Shown one piece after another: positions 27,212-35,644 of a stretch of 64,000 bases of DNA. The stretch comes from Aquimarina algiphila (GTDB taxonomy: Bacteria > Bacteroidota > Bacteroidia > Flavobacteriales > Flavobacteriaceae). The stretch spans positions 124,001 to 188,000 of the forward strand of contig NZ_VLNR01000011.1 of the NCBI RefSeq assembly GCF_007489275.1, given 5' to 3'. A model generated the notes under the pieces. It saw only the letters and a list, made by a program, of their open reading frames with translations, had not been told where the DNA came from and searched no databases. The position numbers were made by a program, and so were the translations under genes. The first letter of the stretch is position 1; the number at the start of each line of letters is the position of its first letter.

Positions 27212-29743
27212 TTATTCAATGGTAATACGAATAGTATTACCGGTTAAATTTTTTGAAGTTGCTTTAATTGTCACATCAGCTTTTTTGGTTTTTGATTGTA
27301 AAAGCAGCAAACATCTGCCTTTATGTGTTACAATTTTGTTTGATTGATAATCTTGCACATTACTAGCCCAACCATTATCCACACCGAGAATCTTTGCTTC
27401 TCCTTCTACTGTAAAGATCACTTCTTCATCACTGGTTGTAACAGGAATACCATGTTTATCTACTAATTGTGCTACCACATGAGCTGTATTATACCCATCA
27501 GCTTTTAGCTTTATTTTATCTGTTGTAATTTTTATATGTTCTGCCTTACCTGAAGTGTGTATTGTTCTTATTTCTTCAACTTCTCCATTGTTTAATCCAA
27601 CAATTTTTAATTCACCTTTGGTATAAGGAACTATCCATTTATATATCCTGTCTTCAAAATCTTTTAGTCTTTTGATTCCTAAACTCTCTCCATTAAGACA
27701 CAATTCGATTTCATTACAGTTTGAATATACTTCTACCACAACCTTATCTTTCTCTTCATAATTCCAATGATCATTTACATCATGCCAAACCCACAATGCT
27801 TTTTTCCATGCATCTTTTACTTTTTCTACAGCTAATCCAGTGTTTTTTTCTTCTATGTATATTGATTTATCCAGAGTTTGCGTAGTGGCGTATATATGAG
27901 GCTCTTCGTTCCACAATGTCTTCATCATATGGTACGAAGGTTTTTCGAATCCAGCTACATCTAGCATACCACTGGGAGTAGCTTTTCTTGGCCATTGATC
28001 GTTTGATTCTCCCATATAATCAATTCCTGTCCATAGGAAAGTTCCAGAGATAAAAGGTCGTTCTTCAACAGCTTTCCATTCATGCCATTGCACAAGGTTT
28101 TCTGTACCCATGATGGGTTTTTCCGGATAATTTTTATGCCCATAATCATACAGAATTCGTCTATAACTATAGCCAATAACATCAAGCGCATCCGCATAAC
28201 CAGAAAGATGACTTGCTGAAGGTAAAATACAATTGGCTGTGATATATCGAGTAGTATCCATTTCTCTGGTCCACTTCGCCAATTTCTTAGCCGTTTCACC
28301 AATATCATATTTCCCTTTGGGTAAGGTTTCTAGTTTTTCTTTAATCTGATCTATGGTATGTGGAGGTTCTTCCCAAAAGTAATTTCCATTCCAGTTCATA
28401 TTATTAAAAAAGCCTGTTGCATCTGCATTTCTTGGATAGGTCCATTCTATCTCATTTCCTATACTCCATTGAAAAATAGAAGGGTGATTGCGATGCGCTA
28501 ACATAGTATTCTTAAGGTCTCGTTCTGCCCATTTTTGAAAATGTTGAGTATACCCTCGAGTTACATCATCTACACTTTTCTCATTTGTATTTAATCTTTT
28601 ATCTTTTGGATTATCCCATTCATCAAAAAATTCATCTTGAACCAAAAATCCCATTTCATCACATAGGTCCAGGAATTCTTGTGAACCGGGATTATGAGCA
28701 ATTCTAATCGCATTACATCCTGCATCTTTAAGTTTTTGCAATCTTCTTCTCCAAACATCTTTGGGTACAGCGGCACCTACAAGTCCTGCATCATGATGAA
28801 GGCAAACTCCTTTTATAGCAGTACTAATATCATTTAAGAAAAAGCCTTTATCTGCATCAAATTTTATGCTTCTTACTCCAAAGCGTACATCATTTTTATC
28901 TATCAATTTACCCTCTTGTGCAATGGTGATAATTGCTGTATACATTCTTGGTGATGTTATACTCCACAAAAAAGGTTTTGGTATATTAAGAATGTTTTCC
29001 ACGTCAATTTTCTGACTAGCTTTTACCTTGTATTTTTTTGAATATTCTGAAACAGACGTATTCTCATCATCATAAATCTGAATTTGTAAATCAAAATCTT
29101 GTTCTGATATGTTATTGTTTTTTATAGTTGTTTTTATATGAGCCTTAGCATTGTCTTTAGATATTTCTGGAGTAGTCACAAAAACTCCCCATACTGGAAT
29201 ATGTAGATTGTTTTTATGTATTAGTTTCACATTTCTATAGATCCCAGACCCTGTATACCATCTACTGTCTACAAATCTGCTATGATCAACCTCAACTTTT
29301 ATAGTGTTCAATTCACCATTATCTCTTAGTCTTTTGGTGATGTCAAAATAAAAAGGAGAATATCCATATGGATGAGTTCCCAGCAACTGATCATTTAAAT
29401 AGACTTTGCTATTGTTATAAACACCATCAAACAACACATACGTTGTTTTAGAATCATCTATATTTAATAAAAAATCTTTTTTATATATTCCGATACCTCC
29501 AGGCAGATACCCAGTTGCTCCTTCTCCTTTTGGATCAAATGAAAAACCTACACTCCAATCATGAGGTAAATTTATGTCTTTCCAGTCTGTATCTTCAATT
29601 TTTACAGGTGTTCCAGAGCGTTCTAAAAGTTTGAATTTCCAATCAAAATTAAAATCATGTTTACCTATTTTTGAATATTTTTGGGCACTACTTACAAAAA
29701 AAACGCACAGCAGAAGTAACGTAAGGAAGGATCTCAATACCAT
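27212..29743 (-). CDS. GH2 beta-galactosidase, periplasmic
   Basis: This 843-residue protein starts at the ATG at 29743 ([21 protein letters not shown]), which gives a normal signal peptide. The frame extends 23 codons upstream only to a TTG that would precede the signal. It has a GH2 sugar-binding jelly roll (about 25-185), an Ig-like domain, a TIM barrel with acid/base E431 (WSIGNEIEW) and nucleophile E548 (MGTENLVQW), a DUF4982-like segment and a C-terminal Ig-like domain. It probably releases galactose from agaro-oligosaccharide ends, alternating with GH117. It is the first gene of the eight-gene operon, with the GTCTAGT repeat 70 bp upstream of the start. Confidence 0.9.
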   Translation of the reverse strand: MVLRSFLTLLLLCVFFVSSAQKYSKIGKHDFNFDWKFKLLERSGTPVKIEDTDWKDINLPHDWSVGFSFDPKGEGATGYLPGGIGIYKKDFLLNIDDSKTTYVLFDGVYNNSKVYLNDQLLGTHPYGYSPFYFDITKRLRDNGELNTIKVEVDHSRFVDSRWYTGSGIYRNVKLIHKNNLHIPVWGVFVTTPEISKDNAKAHIKTTIKNNNISEQDFDLQIQIYDDENTSVSEYSKKYKVKASQKIDVENILNIPKPFLWSITSPRMYTAIITIAQEGKLIDKNDVRFGVRSIKFDADKGFFLNDISTAIKGVCLHHDAGLVGAAVPKDVWRRRLQKLKDAGCNAIRIAHNPGSQEFLDLCDEMGFLVQDEFFDEWDNPKDKRLNTNEKSVDDVTRGYTQHFQKWAERDLKNTMLAHRNHPSIFQWSIGNEIEWTYPRNADATGFFNNMNWNGNYFWEEPPHTIDQIKEKLETLPKGKYDIGETAKKLAKWTREMDTTRYITANCILPSASHLSGYADALDVIGYSYRRILYDYGHKNYPEKPIMGTENLVQWHEWKAVEERPFISGTFLWTGIDYMGESNDQWPRKATPSGMLDVAGFEKPSYHMMKTLWNEEPHIYATTQTLDKSIYIEEKNTGLAVEKVKDAWKKALWVWHDVNDHWNYEEKDKVVVEVYSNCNEIELCLNGESLGIKRLKDFEDRIYKWIVPYTKGELKIVGLNNGEVEEIRTIHTSGKAEHIKITTDKIKLKADGYNTAHVVAQLVDKHGIPVTTSDEEVIFTVEGEAKILGVDNGWASNVQDYQSNKIVTHKGRCLLLLQSKTKKADVTIKATSKNLTGNTIRITIE

Positions 29744-29772
29744 ATCTAAATTGTAGAATAAAATTTTCTTAC

Positions 29773-29861
29773 AAAGATCAATACTAATATTAGAACCTTG
29801 TTTTAACCACAACTAGACATAAACTAGACATTTCATTTTTTACCCCTTAAATAACTAGACA
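29773..29861 (-). promoter_or_regulatory. GH2-operon promoter with GTCTAGT direct repeat and an extra half-site
   Basis: The minus strand reads GTCTAGTTTATGTCTAGT (29830-29813), two perfect 7-mers 11 bp apart. GATCTTTG at 29780-29773 matches the -7 consensus at six of eight positions, 33 bp from the repeat. A third GTCTAGT copy lies at 29855-29861, 31 bp (about three helical turns) further upstream, with a poor partner. Confidence 0.65.
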
Positions 29862-29978
29862 AAAACACGATTTTATAGGTAGGGGACAATACACAAACAT
29901 CACTCCTCTAATAATTTTTGTTAATTTATAAGAAAAAATTACTTTTTTAAACTTTTACCTAAACATTCCTCAACCAAC

Positions 29979-30005
29979 AACTAAACAATTATTTAGTTAG
30001 ATTTG
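29979..30005 (+). promoter_or_regulatory. Candidate promoter and operator of the TPR/LuxR-type regulator gene
   Basis: TAGATTTG at 29998-30005 is a perfect TANNTTTG -7 box. An inverted repeat AACTAAA-6-TTTAGTT (29979-29998) overlaps its upstream side and could be an operator. No CTAGAC repeat faces this gene. The gap 29744-30053 otherwise holds only the GH2-operon promoter. Confidence 0.4.
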
Positions 30006-30053
30006 GTTCATTAGATTCATTGTTTGGAAGATAATTTCTGTTAATTCTAGATT

Positions 30054-31703
30054 ATGGAGCGTCAAAAAATATTGAAAAGAATCAAAATGATGAAAAAAAT
30101 ATTATTAGTATCCGGTTTTTTAATATTTACTTTATCTCAGAATTTTATATTCGGACAGGTACCATATCAAACAAATCAATATTTAGAAGAAGCAAGAAAA
30201 AATAAGTTTGTCAATTTTGATAAGGCCGTACATAATTATGAAAAGAGTATTGACTATTTTACTTATAAAAAGGATACTTTAAATCTTATCAATAGTATTC
30301 ATGAATTATCTGAATTATACGGACACAATCTAAATTATGGTAAATCATATGATGGATACTGGAAAGCCCTATTTCTAGCAGAAGAAAGTAATGATGAATT
30401 TTCTAAATCAAGAGTATATCAATCTTTAGGTTGGTTATACAGTTTTTACAATAGAAATAAAAAAGCATTAGAAAATTTTGACAACGCTTTACGCATCAGT
30501 AAAAATCTGTTCTCAAAAAAAGAAATTGATGCGGGTTATCTTATCAGTGATTATTTCTCGATAGCTAGTTTTTATCGATATAATAGGGACTTTGAAACTG
30601 CAAAAAAATATGTAGATAGCTGTTATATCCACTTTCGTTCTCAAAATAGTGACGTTCAAAATTATTTTTTAGAATCAGAACGAGGATTTTTATTAGCTAC
30701 TAGCGGAGAATTTGATATTGCCGAAGAGATGCTTACAAATTCTTATGAGTATTTTAAAAAAAATAATGAATCCTATTTGGTTATTGTGCACTACTTTTTT
30801 GCACAATTATATCAAATGAAAAGAGATGTAGATAAAAGTAAATTTCACTATACACAATCTTTAGAATTATCTGGCAAATACAATAGCCATATGAATTATC
30901 AAATCATAAATCATAAAGAATTATCTCAAATCTATTATGGTTCTGAAAAATACAAACAAGCTTTCTTTCATCTCAATAAAGCCATTGGCTTAGAAAACAA
31001 AATATTTGGTATCAATAGTAAAAACAATGAATATTTATTTGAGATAAAAGACAAATATCGAATCCAAAAAAACAAACAAGAACAGATACTAAATGAGCAA
31101 AAATTATTAAAATTAGAACATAAACAGAAAATATCAACACTAAGATCTATATTATTGTTTGTTACACTATTTTCACTTATTGTATTTGGTTTTATGGTAT
31201 TCAAAAACTTAAAACGAAAACACAAAAGAGAAAAGATTTTATTAAAACAAAAACAGAAACTCAAGCTAAAAGAAAATAAAAAGGCAATAGAATTAAAAAA
31301 CAAAGAATTAGCAAAATCTGCTCTACAACTCATAGAAAAAGATGAGTTTATTGCTGGTTTAAAAAACACTCTTACCGACAATAAAGAAGATCTAAATCCA
31401 AACTCGATAAATAAAGTCATAAAATCTATTAAGTCTGGTGTTGGTAGTAACTGGAAAGAGTTTGAAGCAAGATTTATAGATATCAATCAAGATTTTTACA
31501 AAAAAATCAAAAAGGATTTCCCACCATTAACCCAGACAGATTTAAAAATTTGTGCACTAATAAAACTTAACTTTTCAAGTAAGGACATGTCTTCACTTCT
31601 TGGAATCTCAATAGAAAGTGTGCACACCTCAAGGTATCGACTAAGAAAAAAACTAAAATTAGAAAGAAATGATAATCTAGTTGAATTTGTTTCACAATAC
31701 TAA
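30054..31703 (+). CDS. Transmembrane TPR regulator with C-terminal LuxR-type HTH
   Basis: The frame codes 549 residues; the true start may be the ATG at 30087 or 30090 (MMKKILLVSGFLIF), which puts the signal sequence at the N-terminus. Degenerate TPR helices fill about 40-345, a single membrane segment lies at about 360-385 (LLFVTLFSLIVFGFMVF), then a Lys/Glu-rich coiled coil, then a helix-turn-helix at about 492-549 (LTQTDLKICALIKLNFSSKD and the SVHTSRYRLRKKL recognition helix). The topology suggests TPRs in the periplasm sensing a sugar or protein signal, and DNA binding in the cytosol. It is the only DNA-binding gene within the agar locus, so it is the first candidate to bind the GTCTAGT repeats. 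That link is an inference. Confidence 0.82.
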   Translation: MERQKILKRIKMMKKILLVSGFLIFTLSQNFIFGQVPYQTNQYLEEARKNKFVNFDKAVHNYEKSIDYFTYKKDTLNLINSIHELSELYGHNLNYGKSYDGYWKALFLAEESNDEFSKSRVYQSLGWLYSFYNRNKKALENFDNALRISKNLFSKKEIDAGYLISDYFSIASFYRYNRDFETAKKYVDSCYIHFRSQNSDVQNYFLESERGFLLATSGEFDIAEEMLTNSYEYFKKNNESYLVIVHYFFAQLYQMKRDVDKSKFHYTQSLELSGKYNSHMNYQIINHKELSQIYYGSEKYKQAFFHLNKAIGLENKIFGINSKNNEYLFEIKDKYRIQKNKQEQILNEQKLLKLEHKQKISTLRSILLFVTLFSLIVFGFMVFKNLKRKHKREKILLKQKQKLKLKENKKAIELKNKELAKSALQLIEKDEFIAGLKNTLTDNKEDLNPNSINKVIKSIKSGVGSNWKEFEARFIDINQDFYKKIKKDFPPLTQTDLKICALIKLNFSSKDMSSLLGISIESVHTSRYRLRKKLKLERNDNLVEFVSQY

Positions 31704-31833
31704 TCTCAGCATGTTTTTTTATTGAACAAAATCTAAAAACAAGATTAAGGGAGTTTTTATTTTTTGTTGTCTGTCATCAAATCTTCTTTGCGATACTAGT
31801 AAATCATAATGTATCATGATGATCACATATATA

Positions 31834-34800
31834 TTATCTTTTAGTTATTGTAGCATCAGAATTCATAATCGTACTAGCAACAACTGCATTTGCCGCTATC
31901 ATAGGGAGGTTTTCATTTTCTTGAAAGCGGATATCTCCAGAATTTAACCAACCTCTTGCCTTATCAATATTTTCTGTAAACTTTTTAAATTCCTCATTTT
32001 GTAACTCCATCAACAGTTGTAATTCTTTTGTTGTTATCGTCTTTCCTGTTAATCGTATATACGCATCGCTAATTGCATCTTCAATACTCAAAAACGAAGT
32101 CATATTTTTACCTATTACTTTTGCTGTTTCTATATACGTAGGATCATTAAGGAGTACCAATGCCTGTAAAGGAGTATTGGTTTCTTGTCTTCTGGTAGTG
32201 CAGATATCTCTTGTAGGGGCATCAAAAGTAGCTATAGTAGGATTGGGAGCTGTTCTTTTCCATATAGTATACATACTTCTTCTATATAGATCTTCTCCAG
32301 ACCCTCTTTCGTAAGTTATATGTGTCATTTTCCATAATCCTTTTGGTTGGTATGGTTTTACACTCTCCCCTCCTATTTTTTGATTTAGTAATCCGCTCGC
32401 GAGTAATACATTATCTCGTAACATTTCTCCCGACAATCTCTTTCTGGGACCTCTAGCCAGTAATTCATTATCCGGATCTATCTCTCTTAACACATCTGAC
32501 ACATTAGAATCTTGCTGGTACGTATTAGACATTACAATTAACTTATTTAATGTCTTAAGGTCCCATCCTGTTTTAATAAATTTTATTGCCAGCCAATCTA
32601 ATAATTCAGGATGTGTTGGCAAGGTTCCCTGATTTCCAAAATCTTCAGAAGTTTCTACAATACCGGTACCAAAGAAATTCTGCCAGTATCTATTTACCGC
32701 TACTCTTGCCGTTAAAGGATGGTTGGGGTCTATTAACCATTTAGCGAGACCTAATCTATTTTTGGGTAATTTTTCTGACATGGATGGTAGACTTTCCGGA
32801 GTATCCGAAAATACCTCTTCACCGTAAACATCATATTGTCCTCTTTCTAACACATAGGTTTTACGTAAATTCAGAGAGTCTTTCATCACCATAATTTCCT
32901 TGATATTATCAACACTATCTGCATATTGAGTACGTAATTCTTGTAATGATGATAATGCTTTTTTTACAGGCTTTGATTTTGTAGACAAATAATAGTTTAC
33001 TAATTGATCTTTATCTTTTTTAGACAACTCACTTTCGTTTTTTGATAGTATTGGATCAAGAAATTTGCTATTTGATATTTTAAGAATTTCCAGATTGGTT
33101 AATTCCTTATCAAAGACCATAAGATCATCTACTATTGATTTAGCAATTCCTTTACCTCTCCATCTTGCTCCAATTTGTAATCCAGGTTCTATAGGTTCAG
33201 GATAAATATAGTCTTCATAATTGTGAAAGATAATATCCTTATATAGGTTATCTATTTCTACATTAGACTTCATTTCCTGACCGTCAAGGTATATTTTAAA
33301 GCCTTTTGCTTTACTGGAACCGTCATAGGTTAAGGTAAGATGTACCCATTGATCTCTGGGTACTTCTTTAATAGTTCGTTTTACAATAGCATTGTCTGGC
33401 CATACATGTGCCATCAAAAGTTCTAGTGTATTATCGGGTTTAATAGTTAAGTGGTACCCTCTATAACTATGCAATCTGGTTCCCTGTGCTTTATGAAAAA
33501 TCACTCCTTCTTTTAGATCTTTGGGTACAAATATTCGTATTGCGATACTAAAAGCCTCACTACGTTGAAAAATACCAATATCACCCAAATCTAACCACGC
33601 ATCCCCATCAAACTGAAGTCCTTTGCCAGAATACCCCAGGGTAAAAGTTGTTTTTTCATTGTTCGTAAATTGGGTCTTCATCGTACCATGTTCTCTACGA
33701 TTAAGTTTATTTTGTAATGAATTATTTTCAAAGTCAAAATAGGCTGATAGATGATCTGTATCTTTAAATGAATCTGTTTTATATTTTTCTTCTGCAATCC
33801 AATCCTTTGCATTTTGTAACTGATTACTTTTTATTTCCTGAATGTTTTGAGTCTCTTTATCAATCAGAGTATTGATATAGGACATCATTTTTTCTTCTTC
33901 TTTTGTTGGGAGAAGTAATGTAGGTACGGGCATAGACCAATCCCATGGAATTTGGCCAGACTCATTTATCTGATTAAAAAAACTATACAACTCATAATAA
34001 TTTTTTTGTGAAATAGGATCGTATTTATGATCATGGCATTTTGCACAAGCTACCGTTAATCCCATGATACCCTGTCCCATAACATTGGTTCTATCTGAAA
34101 CGTATTCTGATCGAAATTCTTCATCTATAATTCCTCCTTCAAGGTTTTGAGGGTGTAGACGATTAAATCCTGTTGCTAATACCTGTTCTTTTGTGGGGTT
34201 ATCTAATAAATCCCCTGCCAACTGCCATGTAATAAATTTGTCATAAGATAAATTTTCATTGAACGATTGAATTACCCAATCTCGCCAGGGGCTCATATCT
34301 CTATATCGATCTACGAAATATCCATGGGTATCGGCATACCTGGCTAAATCTAACCAATCAACAGCCATTTTTTCTCCGTAATGAGGAGAATCTAAAAGAC
34401 GATCTACTTGTTTTTCATACGCATCTGTAGATGTATCATTTGTGAAATCTAAAATCTCTTTTTTGGTAGGTGGTAATCCTGTGAGATCAAGTGAAACGCG
34501 TCGTAATAGTAGTTCTTTATTTGCTTTTTTAGAAGGTGTGATATTATGCTCTTCTAATTTGGCCAAGACAAAATTATCGATCGGATTAGCTACCAGGTTC
34601 TCATTATTCACTTTGGGTATTTTAGGTAAAGATGCTGGTATAAAAGCCCAATGATCTTTATATTCTGCTCCTTCATCAATCCATTTAACCAGTATTGCTT
34701 TTTCTTCTGGAGATAGTGACAAATATGATTCTGGTGTTGGCATTACCACGTTAGGGTCATTTGATAAAATTCTATGAAAAACTTCAGATTTTTTTAGGTT

Positions 34801-35073
34801 GCCCGGAGTTATAGCAAATTTTCCTGGAGACTCTTTTAACTCTATAAGTGCGGTCTCTGGATCATGCAATTGAAGCCCTCCTGATATTTTTGCTTTATCT
34901 GGTCCATGACAGCTAAAACATTTATCAGATAAAATTGGTTTTACATGAATATTATAATCTAGTTGCTCTGGGAGTTTTTCATATGCATGAGCTACATCTT
35001 CTGGTAATGAAGGGGTACAACCAACACATAGTATTAAAAGCAAAAATGCAGAAAGAAAGAATTTTATTTTCAT
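31834..35073 (-). CDS. Planctomycete-type cytochrome c lipoprotein: PSCyt1-DUF1549-LamG-DUF1553
   Basis: This 1079-residue lipoprotein (Cys19 in LCVGCTPS) has a PSCyt1 domain with one heme motif (CFSCHGPDKAKISGG, CxxCH at 53-57), a PSCyt2/DUF1549 domain (about 155-365) with a second CAKCHDHKYDP motif, a LamG/concanavalin-like insert (about 430-640) and a DUF1553/PSD1 domain (about 755-1060). The DUF1501 partner usually found beside such genes is absent. The family is common in Planctomycetes and occurs in marine Bacteroidetes polysaccharide loci; its reaction is not established. The promoter carries the same GTCTAGT-type repeat as the agarase genes, which points to co-regulation. A redox step on a sugar or a surface-attached cytochrome role are possible. 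Confidence 0.85.
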   Translation of the reverse strand: MKIKFFLSAFLLLILCVGCTPSLPEDVAHAYEKLPEQLDYNIHVKPILSDKCFSCHGPDKAKISGGLQLHDPETALIELKESPGKFAITPGNLKKSEVFHRILSNDPNVVMPTPESYLSLSPEEKAILVKWIDEGAEYKDHWAFIPASLPKIPKVNNENLVANPIDNFVLAKLEEHNITPSKKANKELLLRRVSLDLTGLPPTKKEILDFTNDTSTDAYEKQVDRLLDSPHYGEKMAVDWLDLARYADTHGYFVDRYRDMSPWRDWVIQSFNENLSYDKFITWQLAGDLLDNPTKEQVLATGFNRLHPQNLEGGIIDEEFRSEYVSDRTNVMGQGIMGLTVACAKCHDHKYDPISQKNYYELYSFFNQINESGQIPWDWSMPVPTLLLPTKEEEKMMSYINTLIDKETQNIQEIKSNQLQNAKDWIAEEKYKTDSFKDTDHLSAYFDFENNSLQNKLNRREHGTMKTQFTNNEKTTFTLGYSGKGLQFDGDAWLDLGDIGIFQRSEAFSIAIRIFVPKDLKEGVIFHKAQGTRLHSYRGYHLTIKPDNTLELLMAHVWPDNAIVKRTIKEVPRDQWVHLTLTYDGSSKAKGFKIYLDGQEMKSNVEIDNLYKDIIFHNYEDYIYPEPIEPGLQIGARWRGKGIAKSIVDDLMVFDKELTNLEILKISNSKFLDPILSKNESELSKKDKDQLVNYYLSTKSKPVKKALSSLQELRTQYADSVDNIKEIMVMKDSLNLRKTYVLERGQYDVYGEEVFSDTPESLPSMSEKLPKNRLGLAKWLIDPNHPLTARVAVNRYWQNFFGTGIVETSEDFGNQGTLPTHPELLDWLAIKFIKTGWDLKTLNKLIVMSNTYQQDSNVSDVLREIDPDNELLARGPRKRLSGEMLRDNVLLASGLLNQKIGGESVKPYQPKGLWKMTHITYERGSGEDLYRRSMYTIWKRTAPNPTIATFDAPTRDICTTRRQETNTPLQALVLLNDPTYIETAKVIGKNMTSFLSIEDAISDAYIRLTGKTITTKELQLLMELQNEEFKKFTENIDKARGWLNSGDIRFQENENLPMIAANAVVASTIMNSDATITKR

Positions 35074-35100
35074 AACTAATTTAGAACTAAACTTCAGTTA

Positions 35101-35156
35101 CAAAATTAGTGCTTCACTCTTTTTTTGATTTTAATTGAACTAGACAAAAACTGTAC
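35101..35156 (-). promoter_or_regulatory. Promoter of the DUF1553 lipoprotein gene with GTCTAGT-type repeat
   Basis: The minus strand reads GTACAGTTTTTGTCTAGT (35156-35139), with the proximal half-site perfect and the distal one degenerate. TAATTTTG (35108-35101) is a perfect -7 box 31 bp away. Orientation and spacing are the same as at susC and the GH2 operon. Confidence 0.65.
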
Positions 35157-35233
35157 AAGTACCCTCTAAAAACTAAATCATTGAAGAAAATATATTTTTT
35201 TAAGTAAATGAAGTAAGAAGTATTGAAACAAAA

Positions 35234-35259
35234 AAACAGCTACAGAAATGTAGCTGTTT
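35234..35259 (-). terminator. Rho-independent terminator downstream of the first RHS operon
   Basis: Perfect 11-bp stem AAACAGCTACA / TGTAGCTGTTT closed by a GAAA loop, followed on the minus strand by TTTTTTG. It can also work in the plus direction but no plus-strand gene precedes it. Confidence 0.8.
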
Positions 35260-35280
35260 CTTATCTATTTATTTTCTTAC

Positions 35281-35383
35281 TCATACCGCCGTTAACCAAT
35301 CTTTGAGGCCACTAGCGAGACGCTAGCGTGACAGACTAGCGAGAGCAGGGTCACGGAAAATATTTCCGCGCTATCTGGATATT
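35281..35383. repeat. GC-rich intergenic segment with repeated CTAGCG units
   Basis: In a very AT-rich neighbourhood, 35310-35375 is GC-rich and contains ACTAGCGAGA and GACTAGCGAGA around a GCTAGCGTGACA core, then GGAAAATATTTCC (an imperfect palindrome). It is noncoding as far as I can see and sits exactly between the presumed immunity gene and its terminator. It may be a dispersed repeat or a relic of a previous toxin cassette. Confidence 0.4.
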
Positions 35384-35644
35384 TCACCAACAATTTGTAA
35401 AAAACACTATATATAAATTGATCATTATTAACATTACTACTAAAAACAATATTATTTTATTGTTTTTTACAAATAGAAGTAATAAATAAACAATTAATGG
35501 AAATAATATCATAAATATTATAGAATCTAATTCGATGAGCAATAAATAATCACATTTACTTTCAGACAAAGCAAAATATGTTATCATAAATATTGCCCAA
35601 ATTATAAGTCTTTGATACCTAAATAAAAAATTATTATTCATCAT
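35384..35644 (-). CDS. Small membrane protein, candidate immunity protein for the first RHS toxin
   Basis: This 86-residue protein has about three hydrophobic segments (LIIWAIFMITYFAL, IIFMILFPLIVYLLLLFV, IILFLVVMLIMINLYIVFF). It overlaps the 3' end of the RHS gene by 11 bp and starts with ATGATG. No family is recognisable. The overlap with the variable toxin end is the usual position of an immunity gene in polymorphic toxin systems, and a membrane location would suit a toxin acting on the envelope. That role is inferred from position. Confidence 0.6.
   Translation of the reverse strand: MMNNNFLFRYQRLIIWAIFMITYFALSESKCDYLLLIELDSIIFMILFPLIVYLLLLFVKNNKIILFLVVMLIMINLYIVFFTNCW

Noticed and set aside
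29744..29812. N-terminal extension of the GH2 protein from a TTG codon
   Set aside because: It would put 23 residues before a normal signal peptide and overlap the predicted -7 box; the ATG at 29743 fits better.
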